A DNA stretch of 64,000 bases from Deltaproteobacteria bacterium (GTDB taxonomy: Bacteria > Acidobacteriota > Thermoanaerobaculia > Multivoradales > JAHZIX01), in NCBI GenBank assembly GCA_022601195.1, contig JAHZIX010000023.1:1-64000 (forward strand), read 5' to 3'. Positions 42,599 through 51,698 of this stretch are shown one piece after another. The translations under genes and the position numbers were made by a program. Numbering within the stretch: the first letter of the stretch is position 1; every line of letters starts with the position of its first letter. The notes under the pieces are model-generated. The model was not told where the DNA came from. It ran no database searches and worked only from the letters and a program-made list of their open reading frames with translations.

Positions 42599-43321
42599 GT
42601 GCTGATCTCCATTCTGCTTCTGGGTCTCGCCATCGGGATGCAGCACGCCTTCGAGGCGGATCACCTGGCGGCGGTGTCCACCTTGGTGAGCCGTGAACGC
42701 AGCCTCAAAGATATGGCTCGCCACGGTGCCATCTGGGGCCTGGGCCATACCATCGCCCTGGTTCTACTCAGTGGGGTCGTACTGTTCTCTCCCTGGGAGC
42801 TTCCTGGGAGCTTTGAGGGGGCGCTGGAGGCCGTGGTGGGACTTCTTCTGATCGCCCTTGGCGCGCGGCTCCTCTATCGCCTGTGGCGGGACCGGGTTCA
42901 TATCCATGCTCATCGCCACCCCGGAACCGCCGGTGTTGGCGAGGTGCATCTGCACGCTCACAGCCACCGCAACGACGCCCAGCCTCATAGCGCCAGCAGC
43001 CACGACCACCAACATCGGGGCTGGAATTGGCGAACTCTTCTGGTCGGCCTCACCCACGGTGCTGCCGGCTCCGCGGCGTTGACCGTCTACGTTGCTGCCA
43101 GCTTGGAGTCCTCCTTCGTGGGGATCGTCTACGTCTTGCTGTTTGGTATCGGCTCGATTCTCGGGATGGCTTTACTGAGTGCCGTCATTGCGTTGCCTCT
43201 GACCGCTACAGCTCGAGGTCTCACCTGGGCTCATCGTGGCTTGCAGGTGCTCATCGGATGTGTCTCCGTCGCTATCGGTCTTCGGCTGGTAATCTCTCAC
43301 GGCTCCAATCTATGGTTCTGA
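42599..43321 (+). CDS. NiCoT/UreH-like metal transporter
   Basis: 240 residues with about six helices. The first helix carries GMQHAFEADHLAAVST, the H-x4-D-H motif that is the signature of nickel/cobalt permeases. A cytoplasmic or periplasmic loop (residues about 98-140) is rich in histidine (HIHAHRHPG, HLHAHSHRNDAQPH, SSHDHQHRG), as expected for metal capture. The final helices contain LLVGLTHGAAGSAALTVYVA. It probably imports Ni2+ or exports Co2+/Ni2+; no urease or hydrogenase gene is nearby to decide. The start is GTG at 42599, with a weak TAGGAA upstream. Confidence 0.8.
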   Translation: MLISILLLGLAIGMQHAFEADHLAAVSTLVSRERSLKDMARHGAIWGLGHTIALVLLSGVVLFSPWELPGSFEGALEAVVGLLLIALGARLLYRLWRDRVHIHAHRHPGTAGVGEVHLHAHSHRNDAQPHSASSHDHQHRGWNWRTLLVGLTHGAAGSAALTVYVAASLESSFVGIVYVLLFGIGSILGMALLSAVIALPLTATARGLTWAHRGLQVLIGCVSVAIGLRLVISHGSNLWF

Positions 43322-43428
43322 GCCGGGTTTTCCCTCAACTTCCTTGCGGACCGCTCGGTGACCGCGTAACGTAGTTCCCGAGGAGTTGGGCGAGGCGTGA
43401 CTCCTGTACTGAAGGGGAACCACCGAGC

Positions 43429-44031
43429 TTGACGAAAGAGAGACAGCACGAACTCGAAGACCCGGCTTCTTTCGGGGTGACGGAGCTTCTGGTTCAATGG
43501 CGGGAGGGGAAGTCGGAGGCTCTGGATGAGCTGACCCCCCTGGTCTACGCTGAGCTTCATCGCCTGGCTCACCGCTACATGCGAAAGAGCCCTTCCCAGG
43601 ATCTTCTGCAAACCACCGCTTTGGTCCACGAGGCCTACCTGAGGCTGGTAGGGGAAGACATCAACTGGCAGGGTCGAGATCACTTTTTTGCCGTGGCCTC
43701 AACGGTCATGCGCAGAATCCTGGTCGACTTTGCCCGCCGCCGCTTCGCTCTCAAACGGGGAGGAGGGGGAGAGGAACTTTCTTTCGACGAAGCGCTCGAT
43801 GTGGCCCCGGAGTCTGCGGAAGAGAGGCCTATCCTCGAGTTACTGGCTTTGGACCGAGCCCTTCACGAGCTTGCCGAAGTCGACCCCCGAAAGGCTCGAA
43901 TACTCGAACATCGGTTTTTTGCCGGAATGACCATCAAAGAGACCTCCCACGTGATGGAGCTTTCTCACGCCACCGTCGAGCGAGAGATGAAGCTCGCCAA
44001 AGCCTGGCTCGCCCGAGCCCTCGATCGCTAG
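43429..44031 (+). CDS. ECF sigma factor (PF07638 / TIGR02999 type)
   Basis: 200 residues. Region 2 is LTPLVYAELHRLAHRYMRKS, then LLQTTALVHEAYLRLVGEDI and HFFAVASTVMRRILVDFARRR; region 4 is ILEHRFFAGMTIKETSHVME followed by LSHATVEREMKLAKAWLARAL. This architecture is the Sigma70_ECF type abundant in Acidobacteriota and Planctomycetes and usually linked to Ser/Thr kinases. No anti-sigma gene follows. The start used is a TTG at 43429 after GAAGGGGAAC; a GTG 16 codons later is an alternative. Six promoters with one shared element lie within 18 kb downstream, including that of a Ser/Thr kinase, and I propose them as its targets. No such element is found before its own gene. Confidence 0.9.
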   Translation: MTKERQHELEDPASFGVTELLVQWREGKSEALDELTPLVYAELHRLAHRYMRKSPSQDLLQTTALVHEAYLRLVGEDINWQGRDHFFAVASTVMRRILVDFARRRFALKRGGGGEELSFDEALDVAPESAEERPILELLALDRALHELAEVDPRKARILEHRFFAGMTIKETSHVMELSHATVEREMKLAKAWLARALDR

Positions 44032-44264
44032 CTTCGTTCCGAAACAACCCGCTGGTAGAAGAGGGGCTCATTTCGACCTCGAGGGACCTGCTGAGGACCC
44101 TTCCTCTCTAGCCTTCCGGTGCTCCCGGAAATCCTTTCTTCAGCGTCGCGGATGCGGTCCGAATAGGGCCTCTGATTCTCCCAACTCCCGGGACCGCCGG
44201 AGGTTCCCTTCTACCGGGGACGAAGATTTCATGACTCCCCCGCCGAAGATTCTTGCCTAGGAAT

Positions 44265-44300
44265 GAGGGACTTCTCCTCGGTCTTGCGGTGTATCTACTG
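44265..44300 (+). promoter_or_regulatory. Shared ECF-type promoter element, copy 1
   Basis: TGAGGGAC with GAGGGA at 44265-44270, 15 bases, then GCGGTGTATCTACTG (44286-44300). It lies about 100 bases before the first SGNH hydrolase gene. It is the most divergent -10 half of the six, with GCGGTG for GCGATG, but the downstream TATCTA-TG is kept. The rest of the 44032-44400 gap shows no gene. Confidence 0.6.
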
Positions 44301-44400
44301 AAATCAAGAGTAGCTCTCTCACGCTTTCGAGGGCTATCTCTCATTGACTTCTACGTAACCACCGCTAGGACCCGTTCCTAGCAAAGTCAAGGGGAATGAA

Positions 44401-45423
44401 ATGTTTGAATCTGGTCGAAGCTTTCGCCTACTGTTTACCGCTGTGCTGGGTTTTCTCGGGTGTTTTCTATTGATAGGGTCTCCTGCCATTGGCGAGAACC
44501 CGCCAGAAATAAGATTGGTCATTCAATTGGGAGATTCCTACAGCGCTGGCTTTGGGGTCCTCGACAACAATGTCGAAGCACCAGAGCCTGGTCAGATGAT
44601 CTGTGATGATCCGGAATATAGCGAGGTAGAAGTGACGCCCGGTTTTCGGGTCGCGGAGTTGATCCAAGCATTGACTGGGAACCCTGTCGACTTCGTTTTC
44701 GAAGCTTGTGGCGGAGCAGAAGTCTATAACGGTGGCAATCAGGATCTGGCTGATCAGTGGCAAGCCGCCAAGGGCCAAGTGGCTGATCTCGGACTACAGT
44801 TGGGGAGCGGGGAGGGCGTTCTCATTGTCATGACCTTCGGTGGCAACGATGTCCGCACCCGAGGGGGGTTGGATTGGCCTTCCTTGGTCAAGGAGTGCAT
44901 CAATCCTTTCAATACACGGGAGTGTAGTTCGAATCGGTTCGACAATGAAGTCATCAATGCGCCCATTATTCGAGATGCGCTGATGTTGGAGCTCTCTGCC
45001 ATCGCCGCAGAAGTTCCCAATGCAATAGTGAAGTTCATGGGCTATCCGATCCCTTTTCAGCCGGTTTGGAGCTCCTACATTGGTCCAATAGGGGGCCCCA
45101 TGCCGAATTCCGTCCGCGATTGCCCGAGAGTCACCGGGATGTCGGCGCCGGAAGCTGATTTTCTGGATGGTCAGTCAAGACTAGTGGGTCAGTTCATTGA
45201 AAGTGCAGTCGACATGGTGGACCAGTCGACACCTATCGATCTCTCCTTTGTCGATGTGGCGCCCTACTTTCATGCACACGGTGCCTGCAATCCGACTGTA
45301 CCGTTCATCAACGATGTAGACTGGGTTATTTGGCTGTGGTCGATCCAGGCGAATTCCTTTCACCCCATGGCTGAAGGCTGGGATCAGTATTTCTGGGCCC
45401 TCGTAGATAGCTTGGGCTTGTGA
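44401..45423 (+). CDS. Secreted SGNH/GDSL hydrolase, copy 1
   Basis: 340 residues with a signal peptide (LLFTAVLGFLGCFLLIGSPA). Block I is VIQLGDSYSAGFG with the nucleophile Ser46. Block III is MTFGGNDVRT (the Asn of the oxyanion hole), and the C-terminal catalytic His is in ANSFHPMAEGW. Cysteines are paired along the mature chain (ICDD, EACGGAE, KECIN, DCPR), as expected for an exported protein. Such enzymes are esterases or lipases acting on lipids or acylated carbohydrates. A clear paralog lies at 47809-48852 with the same motifs. The shared ECF-type promoter element precedes it. The ATG at 44401 follows AAGGGGAATGAA. Confidence 0.85.
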   Translation: MFESGRSFRLLFTAVLGFLGCFLLIGSPAIGENPPEIRLVIQLGDSYSAGFGVLDNNVEAPEPGQMICDDPEYSEVEVTPGFRVAELIQALTGNPVDFVFEACGGAEVYNGGNQDLADQWQAAKGQVADLGLQLGSGEGVLIVMTFGGNDVRTRGGLDWPSLVKECINPFNTRECSSNRFDNEVINAPIIRDALMLELSAIAAEVPNAIVKFMGYPIPFQPVWSSYIGPIGGPMPNSVRDCPRVTGMSAPEADFLDGQSRLVGQFIESAVDMVDQSTPIDLSFVDVAPYFHAHGACNPTVPFINDVDWVIWLWSIQANSFHPMAEGWDQYFWALVDSLGL

Positions 45424-45458
45424 AGGCGTTCGCTTCGCCTCAATAGATCTCCTGTTGA

Positions 45459-45496
45459 GAGTCAGCTCGATTGGCAATAGCGGGTCGAGCTGACTC
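45459..45496 (+). terminator. Hairpin after the first SGNH hydrolase gene
   Basis: GAGTCAGCTCGA (45459-45470) pairs perfectly with TCGAGCTGACTC (45485-45496) across a 14-base loop, 36 bases after the stop. No long T run follows, so it may be a weak terminator or an mRNA-stabilising structure. Confidence 0.5.
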
Positions 45497-45671
45497 ACTT
45501 CCAGTTTCTGAGAAGAATCACTCCTTCTCGATTCAGTGCTGACCTCTGGTTGGGCCTTCCATCTCTCTGCTCATTTCCGCTGAAATCAGATCAAGGTTCC
45601 TTCACCGTTTTGGAGGAAAGACTATTGGAACGAGAAAGTCGTCCAGTAGGGCAACTTGTGTTGAGAATCTT

Positions 45672-45707
45672 GAGGGACTCCGCCCCTCTCCTGCGATGAA
45701 TCTATTG
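45672..45707 (+). promoter_or_regulatory. Shared ECF-type promoter element, copy 2
   Basis: CTTGAGGGAC with GAGGGA at 45672-45677, 15 bases, then GCGATGAATCTATTG (45693-45707), closest to the consensus. About 60 bases before the ATG at 45767. Confidence 0.7.
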
Positions 45708-45766
45708 GAGAGCCAGCCAGAAATTCTGGTTGGAGGTCAAGTGGAATGATGCGAAAGGAGAATGTT

Positions 45767-47356
45767 ATGAGAGGACGATTGATCTATCATGTTTTGTTTT
45801 CAGCAACCCTGCTGTTGCTGTCCTCGGTCGTGCAAGCCGAAGATGGTAGTCGCGGTGTGTATTTGGTTTCTAATGATCTTTTCGACGCGCTCGAAGGTTG
45901 GTCCGGTGTTCCCGTCAGCTCGGAGGAGGTTGCTCTTAGCTCTTATCCCGAAGTCATTCGCTCCTATGCGGCAGCAGCTGGTGGGCTATACCCGGAGCGT
46001 TCCTTGAGTGAACACTTTGCTCAGAACTACCCTGCTGCCGCAGGCCAGTTCGAGCAGGTCACCGGAGGTGCAGTAACGGACGATGGTGACCTGATTACCT
46101 ATGTGATGGGCGATCGCTACGGCGATTATCAACTTTGGCAGGAGGAGGCTGTCCTCCAGAATGGCGGTACCTTTCAGGACTACATCGCTCGTCATCACCC
46201 TCAGGTCGTGGAGCAAATCGAGGCGGCGAACAGGACTCCAGCGGGCCAGGGTGTTCCTTTGGCCACTTTCGTCGGCGCCCAAGGGAGGGAAGATCTGGAC
46301 GAAGAACTTCGTACGATTCTGACGCCGACGGATTGTCCTTCCAGCAGGTGTTGCAAATGTTGGGTGGTCATGACTCTGCCGAGTCAGCCCTATGACTTCG
46401 AGATGGAAGAGCTGGAGGCGGACGATGTTTATGTTCCCCCGTTCGGAAGACGCATCGACAAGTACGCAGTCCTTTCCCAGGGAGTGGCAAGGACGATTCT
46501 TTTTGAGCTTCGTCTCGCCAACCACCTAGGAGAGAAAGAGATCACCAAGACGGCTAACTACTCCAACTTGAGAGTTCGTCTGCTCTGTACCGACGATGGT
46601 GTTCCGGGTGGGCGGCAATGTCAGGGCGCCGCCTGCTCTGGTGAGCTTGCCATGGCGGTGGAGTATGGCAGTCGTGTTTTTGAAAATATTGATGTGGCGG
46701 GCTGGCCTGCCAGCCGGCGGGCTCAGCTGGTCGCCGCCGATACGGCTTTCCTACGATACGACCCCCCGGGACCCGCGTCCGAGATGACTCTCTTCGAAAA
46801 GGGTGTTGCAGTGAGCGGCGATTTCAAGACGGAATGGGATTCCGAAGCGGTTATTGAAGTGTTGTTGGCAGGGACGGAGCTCGCCATCGTCATTGGCACC
46901 TACGGCGCCTCTGCGGCGCTCTCGGATGATCTGGGCGATCGTCTCCTCAATGGCATTGTCGGCTTGGTCAAACGGGAGGGGGAAACCGGAAACAACACCG
47001 AGGATATGAAAGTACTCTTCGATACCGCTCAGTCGGTGCCGTTTGCTTTGACGCCAAACATCACTCATCTCTTTCAACTCGAGGCGGAGTCGAAGATCTA
47101 CGCCCGTGGCTACGGCCCTCTCAGTGTGCACGAGGCCCAGATCCAAAGCTCGAAGTATATTGCAGCGGTGGCCCGTAATTTTCAGTGTTCCGGAGGCGCT
47201 ACCGCTCCGAAGCCAGGGGCCTGCTGGCACTGGGCTTCTGGAGGCGCTCCTCATAGCTCGGCGACTTTGCAGAACTTGGTAAGAGATTTCATCTATCCCG
47301 AGCTTGGAGCGGTACCAACGGGCCTCTCGTCAACCCGTGGCTGCTACTACAACTAA
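45767..47356 (+). CDS. Secreted protein of unknown function in the ECF-linked group
   Basis: 529 residues. It has a signal peptide (MRGRLIYHVLFSATLLLLSS, cleaved near VVQA-ED). The mature part has no domain I recognise. The N-terminal third contains repeated Tyr/Ala/Gly-rich helices (SYAAAAGGLYPERSLSEHFA), the middle has a cysteine-rich turn (TDCPSSRCCKCWV) and two more Cys pairs, and the C-terminus ends GLSSTRGCYYN. The ATG at 45767 is chosen because AAAGGAG ends six bases before it and the signal peptide begins there; two ATGs at 45746 and 45749 add seven residues. It carries the best copy of the shared promoter element and lies between two paralogous hydrolases. Confidence 0.6.
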   Translation: MRGRLIYHVLFSATLLLLSSVVQAEDGSRGVYLVSNDLFDALEGWSGVPVSSEEVALSSYPEVIRSYAAAAGGLYPERSLSEHFAQNYPAAAGQFEQVTGGAVTDDGDLITYVMGDRYGDYQLWQEEAVLQNGGTFQDYIARHHPQVVEQIEAANRTPAGQGVPLATFVGAQGREDLDEELRTILTPTDCPSSRCCKCWVVMTLPSQPYDFEMEELEADDVYVPPFGRRIDKYAVLSQGVARTILFELRLANHLGEKEITKTANYSNLRVRLLCTDDGVPGGRQCQGAACSGELAMAVEYGSRVFENIDVAGWPASRRAQLVAADTAFLRYDPPGPASEMTLFEKGVAVSGDFKTEWDSEAVIEVLLAGTELAIVIGTYGASAALSDDLGDRLLNGIVGLVKREGETGNNTEDMKVLFDTAQSVPFALTPNITHLFQLEAESKIYARGYGPLSVHEAQIQSSKYIAAVARNFQCSGGATAPKPGACWHWASGGAPHSSATLQNLVRDFIYPELGAVPTGLSSTRGCYYN

Positions 47357-47694
47357 CTACTTCTTTGGGCGAAAGTTCTAGGCATCAACATCTGCCGGGT
47401 GTTTCGTCTCGAATCCATCCTGATCGTGTCGACAGCTCGACTACGTTGGGTTCGAGGCGGACTCCCTGCGCCTGCAGATAGATATTTGGTTTAGAAGCGA
47501 GGCCGGGGGATAGGAAGGTCCTTCTTTCGAGGGCATGCAGTGCTCATTCGTCTCTTTTGATCTTTCACAGAACCTGTCCTTCTGAGTTGTTTGTCTTTCG
47601 TAGGGCGGAGGATTTCCTGGCCTTTCGCTTTTTCTTTTGGGTCCTAGACCATTTCTTGTCTCGAAAAGTTCATCGAATTCTTGTTGAGATTCCT

Positions 47695-47730
47695 GAGGGA
47701 GTTTTCGATTTTTCCGCGATGAGTCTATTG
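47695..47730 (+). promoter_or_regulatory. Shared ECF-type promoter element, copy 3
   Basis: CCTGAGGGAG with GAGGGA at 47695-47700, 15 bases, then GCGATGAGTCTATTG (47716-47730). About 80 bases before the second SGNH gene. The rest of the 47357-47808 gap shows no supported gene. Confidence 0.7.
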
Positions 47731-47808
47731 AGACAAAGAAAGAGCTCGCCGGGGATTCCGGGCGAGAGATGTATTCAGGTTCGAAGAGAAATGTTTAAGG
47801 AGAGGATT

Positions 47809-48852
47809 ATGAGGAATTTGGATAGGTATCATTTTTCCCTAACCAGGGCTTTGACGGTTTCTAGTCTGCTGACAATCGCTGCTTTGGGTGGCCAAGCGAG
47901 TGCTCAGACGGACGGTGTCCAGATGGAAGAGGTGACGACCGTTATTCAACTCGGTGATTCCTATAGTGCTGGGTTCGGGGTCTTGGATACCGATGTTCCT
48001 GGTCCTCCGGATGGGCAGACTCATTGCGACGACCCGAAGTACAGTCGACAGGAGGTGTCGCCGGGTTATCGCCTAACCGAGCTCATCGAGGCCGAGACGG
48101 GTCGCGATATCGAATTCGTATTCGAGGCCTGCGGTGGCGCTCAAGTTTTTGAAGACGGCAGCGCGGATCTAGCATCCCAATGGGAGCAGGCGAAGAATCA
48201 GCTCCTGGATCTCGAGGTCGAGCTCGGTGCAGGCGAGGGAACCGTGATTGTTCTTACCTTCGGCGGTAACGACGTTCGTACCGTTGGGGGCGACTCTTGG
48301 GTAGACGTGGTTACCTATTGCACTTTTGAGGTAGACCCCTTTCACGACTGCAACGCCTATCCGAACGCCTACTACCTTCAGATTCATAACCTCCCTGAAA
48401 TTCAGCTCGAGGTCGCCATTGCTTTGGCGAATATTGCCGCCGAGGTGCCGGAAGCTACCATCCGATACTTGGGATATCCGATACCCTTCCAGCCAGTTCA
48501 TTCTGTTGCATTGTCTCTTCCTGGGGGGCCGTTCATTGGCCTGCCGCCGACTTGCTTGGGCATGACGGGTCTTTCCATCTACGAAGCCAACTTTCTGGAC
48601 AGCCAAGCGAATGTGTTGAATTCCGTCCTGGAGAATGCTGTGTTTCTCGCCAACGGTACAACCGTAGTTGATCTTGGCTACGTCGACGTCGACTCCTACT
48701 TTCGGCAGCATGGGGCTTGCAGCACTACACAGCCGTTCGTCAATGACATCGACTGGATCGCTCCCTTTGTGCCGGAAGCCAATTCTCTTCACCCCTTGCA
48801 ACAGGGTTGGAATGCTTATTTTCAAGCTCTGCGTGATGACCTAGGTTGGTAG
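47809..48852 (+). CDS. Secreted SGNH/GDSL hydrolase, copy 2
   Basis: 347 residues, a paralog of the 44401-45423 product. Block I is VIQLGDSYSAGFGVLD, identical over many residues to copy 1; block III is LTFGGNDVRT, and the C-terminal His is in ANSLHPLQQGW. A signal peptide is present (LTRALTVSSLLTIAALGGQA). Variable regions and loops differ, so the duplication is not recent. Probable extracellular esterase. The ATG at 47809 follows TTTAAGGAGAGGATT; a longer frame to 47557 would run over the shared promoter element. A hairpin lies shortly after the stop. Confidence 0.85.
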   Translation: MRNLDRYHFSLTRALTVSSLLTIAALGGQASAQTDGVQMEEVTTVIQLGDSYSAGFGVLDTDVPGPPDGQTHCDDPKYSRQEVSPGYRLTELIEAETGRDIEFVFEACGGAQVFEDGSADLASQWEQAKNQLLDLEVELGAGEGTVIVLTFGGNDVRTVGGDSWVDVVTYCTFEVDPFHDCNAYPNAYYLQIHNLPEIQLEVAIALANIAAEVPEATIRYLGYPIPFQPVHSVALSLPGGPFIGLPPTCLGMTGLSIYEANFLDSQANVLNSVLENAVFLANGTTVVDLGYVDVDSYFRQHGACSTTQPFVNDIDWIAPFVPEANSLHPLQQGWNAYFQALRDDLGW

Positions 48853-48869
48853 GTCGATAGTGGAAAGGC

Positions 48870-48903
48870 GGGGTGAGGCCTTGAATCTCGAGGATTCCAC
48901 CCC
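48870..48903 (+). terminator. Hairpin after the second SGNH hydrolase gene
   Basis: Outer arms GGGGTG (48870-48875) and CACCCC (48898-48903) enclose inner arms GAATC (48883-48887) and GATTC (48893-48897). No strong T run follows. Confidence 0.4.
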
Positions 48904-49069
48904 GGCCCATTTCTGCGACTCGCCATCACAAGACCTTTCTTCCACTCGCCCGAGAGATTTCGTCTCGCAGGGGCAGGCAGCTCCTGCGTTCGGCTTCTTC
49001 TACCCGGTTCGCCCTACGGAGAGTCTTCCATTCGCCTTTTCTTGCGCAGCTCCGGCGCAGCCCCTGGTC

Positions 49070-49096
49070 GAGGGGGATGTGAGTTTCATTGCGCCG
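49070..49096 (+). promoter_or_regulatory. Weak match to the shared promoter element, possible copy 7
   Basis: GAGGGG (49070-49075), 15 bases, then GCGCCG (49091-49096), about 25 bases before the next ATG. The spacing is right but the -35 end and the -10 core differ, so I do not count it with the six. Confidence 0.25.
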
Positions 49097-49120
49097 GAAC
49101 AACTATCAAGGAGCCTTGCC

Positions 49121-51427
49121 ATGCCTGCTTCTCTTCCTCTCTTACGGTTCTTAGATTTCGTTCCTAGGATCTCTTTTGTGATCTCAATCTTCGTACTTAC
49201 CAGCTCCGTGTTGGGAAATCCTTGCCCATTACCGGAGGTTGCTCCGGTCGATCTTGGGAATCTGGCTCTCGGGTTCGTGGAGACGGGACCTGGAGTTTTC
49301 GAGGGAGGTGGTATTGGTGGCCTGGTCCGAGTCAGCCCGGCGGGGTTGGCAGTGGCTTCCAACGAGGTTGATGGACTGGCCAATGGCGCCGATCTGCACC
49401 TGGGAGTACAGGGGGCTGAGCTCGCTCTGAGGCCGCGACGAGGAAGCAGCTCCGGTGGGGCGGTAGTCGTCGGCCCGGCGGGCCAGGAAGAGGAGGCGTC
49501 GACCTTCCGGGAGCTAGAGGCTAGAGGAGTGGTTCCTGGCGTCGACATGGTCGTCGAGGCCACCCAGCGCCGAGTCAATCTCCTCTTCTCAGGGTCGGCA
49601 CAGGCCTTCGAAGGGTTGGAATTTCTGACCCCTGGTGCCCAAGAGGTTCGTATCGACCCCCAAAGCGGGGCCCTGGAACTGGCTCTTCCGATCGTCGAAG
49701 GGAGGGAAGAAGGAGATTCACCACAGAGTCGTATCGGGACGATCGAATTGGTGGCTTTGGACTCTACCGGCCAGAGAATCGAGGCGGCGTTTACTCTCAA
49801 TGCCACGGGGGCCGTCGGGATTCTTCTGGGTGCTTCGAATCCGGGCGCCATTGTCGAGATCGTTCTGACCCATCTCTATGCTCCCTTCGTTGGTCCGGCA
49901 GACGAGGTTGCTCTCCTCTCCGATGCCGGAATCCCCAGCGGTCACCGTATGGCGGTGGGCAGTACTCGAGCTGAGTTGGGGAGCGCTCGGCGCCGAGGGT
50001 TTCTGGTGCAGGTCGACGCTCTCGGTCTCCCGGTCGGTTCGGTGACCTACCTCGATTTCGGTTCGGATCTGAGCTTGAAGGGCGTTGCCGTCACCCCTTC
50101 CGGTGGTCTGGTGCTCGCTGGGCAAGAAAGCGATGGCGAACGAGAGATGCCGTTTCTCGCCAATCTCGATGCTGATGGTCGCGGCTTTGAGCCGAGCCAG
50201 GCCCTTGCGAACGCTCTTGGCGTCTCGGCTCACGATGTGGAAGTCGCCTCCGACGGCACCGTTTGGGTCACCGGTATGGGAGGGGGCGCCAGGGCAAGAA
50301 CGAGCCTCGAAGTCCCGAGTGGCGAGCTGGGTCCATTCACCCTGGTCTTTCCCGTCAGTGAGGCGTCAGCGAGGCGGCTGTTCGTTGCTTCCGTGTCTCC
50401 GGAGCTCGAGCGCTTGGTCGGTGCTACAGACCTGCTGGTACCGTTTGCCTCTCGCCGAATTCGCGCCTGGACCGATTGCCATGGTGAGCTCAGCTTTGGT
50501 TTGCCTTGGCAGCCCAAGGAATCCCAGAGCGTGAGTCACACCTACCGCATGACCCTGCCGTCGAGCGAAATGATCGACTGTCCCTTCATCGACGATGGTT
50601 GGGGTTATGCGGCCATGTGCTGGAAATGGCACAAGACCGCCGGGGTCTACAGTTACCATCCACAGAATATTCCTGAGGAAGCCTTTCCGGTGCTATTGGT
50701 AGAGAACCCCGAGCCCCTTGCCTTCGAGTCGGATTACGAGCGTCTCAACCAGCTCGAGGCCAACGACCACGGCAATCTCTTTTTCAATACCGTTTCCAGT
50801 ACCTGGTCTGACCCCAGTGGCAGTTGGGGCCACAAGCAGAATTGGGCCTACAGCCGGGAGGAGATCGCCTTAGCTGCGGCGATCTATCACGATCGGTGGA
50901 ATTCCCCAGCCTTCGCCAATTTCCGGTTCACCGACGGCACCATCTCCGCAGTGATGATGCGGGGGGAGACGTTCTCGGCGGATTCGGAAGCTGAGCTGCC
51001 CCACAACGTCTGCGATGAAGACACCGACGGCGATGGTGTTTCCGATTGGACTCGGGATCCCTACCCGACGCCGCCGGAATATCAGGTGGCGCGAGCCTGC
51101 GAGTCGGCGCACAGCGGTCAGTTCGAGCTCGAAACGGTTGATTTCGACGCTTGGTTGGGTGGTGGCTACACTCCTGATCAAGAGGTCAGCGGCAGTGAGC
51201 AGCATTGGTGGGCTTGGTCTTCCCCCTATGTCGGTGATCCGCCGGAGCCGGGAGATCAAGACCAGATGACTCCGACCCACCTTTGGGAGATGAGTCGTCG
51301 TTTGGGGCAGCGAGCTCGCACCACTGTCGATCTGGTGCTCACCCGGGTAGAAGGCGGCCAGGTGCAGTCTTCGACGGTTCTATGCGGGCAAGTGGCAGCG
51401 CAGGATTTGATCACCCAAGCTGAGTAG
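49121..51427 (+). CDS. Large secreted protein with propeller-like region
   Basis: 768 residues. A hydrophobic segment (ISFVISIFVLTSSVLG) serves as signal peptide. Residues about 90-220 recall the immunoglobulin-like pre-domain often found before SBBP repeats (GVDMVVEATQRRVNLLFSGS, FEGLEFLTPGAQEVRIDPQS). Residues about 245-430 have the propeller-like pattern GRRGFLVQVDALGLPVGSVT and LKGVAVTPSGGLVLAGQESD. A Ca-binding-type EDTDGDGVSDW loop lies near residue 630. The C-terminal part (residues 480-768) has no domain that I recognise. It probably has an extracellular recognition or binding role. The ATG at 49121 follows CAAGGAGCCTTGCC; an in-frame start at 48860 would give a long extension without a signal. 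Confidence 0.6.
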   Translation: MPASLPLLRFLDFVPRISFVISIFVLTSSVLGNPCPLPEVAPVDLGNLALGFVETGPGVFEGGGIGGLVRVSPAGLAVASNEVDGLANGADLHLGVQGAELALRPRRGSSSGGAVVVGPAGQEEEASTFRELEARGVVPGVDMVVEATQRRVNLLFSGSAQAFEGLEFLTPGAQEVRIDPQSGALELALPIVEGREEGDSPQSRIGTIELVALDSTGQRIEAAFTLNATGAVGILLGASNPGAIVEIVLTHLYAPFVGPADEVALLSDAGIPSGHRMAVGSTRAELGSARRRGFLVQVDALGLPVGSVTYLDFGSDLSLKGVAVTPSGGLVLAGQESDGEREMPFLANLDADGRGFEPSQALANALGVSAHDVEVASDGTVWVTGMGGGARARTSLEVPSGELGPFTLVFPVSEASARRLFVASVSPELERLVGATDLLVPFASRRIRAWTDCHGELSFGLPWQPKESQSVSHTYRMTLPSSEMIDCPFIDDGWGYAAMCWKWHKTAGVYSYHPQNIPEEAFPVLLVENPEPLAFESDYERLNQLEANDHGNLFFNTVSSTWSDPSGSWGHKQNWAYSREEIALAAAIYHDRWNSPAFANFRFTDGTISAVMMRGETFSADSEAELPHNVCDEDTDGDGVSDWTRDPYPTPPEYQVARACESAHSGQFELETVDFDAWLGGGYTPDQEVSGSEQHWWAWSSPYVGDPPEPGDQDQMTPTHLWEMSRRLGQRARTTVDLVLTRVEGGQVQSSTVLCGQVAAQDLITQAE

Positions 51428-51477
51428 CGTAGCGAGAGCTTCCGGGTAGGAAGGTCCGTGACAGAGACTGCTGAGAG

Positions 51478-51512
51478 CCCGAGGGGTTGACCTCCTCGGG
51501 TTCGATTTGTTT
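51478..51512 (+). terminator. Intrinsic terminator-like hairpin
   Basis: CCCGAGG (51478-51484) pairs with CCTCGGG (51494-51500), followed by a T-rich run (TTCGATTTGTTT). It is 51 bases after the preceding stop. Confidence 0.6.
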
Positions 51513-51562
51513 CTAGCCGCTCGCAAGATCTGTGGGAGTGCTCAAGAAGATTTTCCGTCAAT

Positions 51563-51598
51563 GAGGGAGTCTTTCTCTGCTTTGCGATGAATATCTTG
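51563..51598 (+). promoter_or_regulatory. Shared ECF-type promoter element, copy 4
   Basis: AATGAGGGAG with GAGGGA at 51563-51568, 15 bases, then GCGATGAATATCTTG (51584-51598). It precedes the 63-codon ORF and the kinase gene. A perfect GCTGAGC-CGG-GCTCAGC hairpin (51614-51630) lies just downstream in the leader. Confidence 0.65.
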
Positions 51599-51698
51599 AA
51601 TAGACGGTCGGTCGCTGAGCCGGGCTCAGCAGCTAGGTTCAGTGACTGGGTTCAGGGAATGATGCGGACCGGAAAGAAGGCAAAGGAGATCTTCCTCC

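Noticed and set aside
43322..43428. Autoregulatory copy of the shared promoter element before the ECF gene
   Set aside because: TTGCGG occurs but there is no GAGGGA at the required distance upstream.
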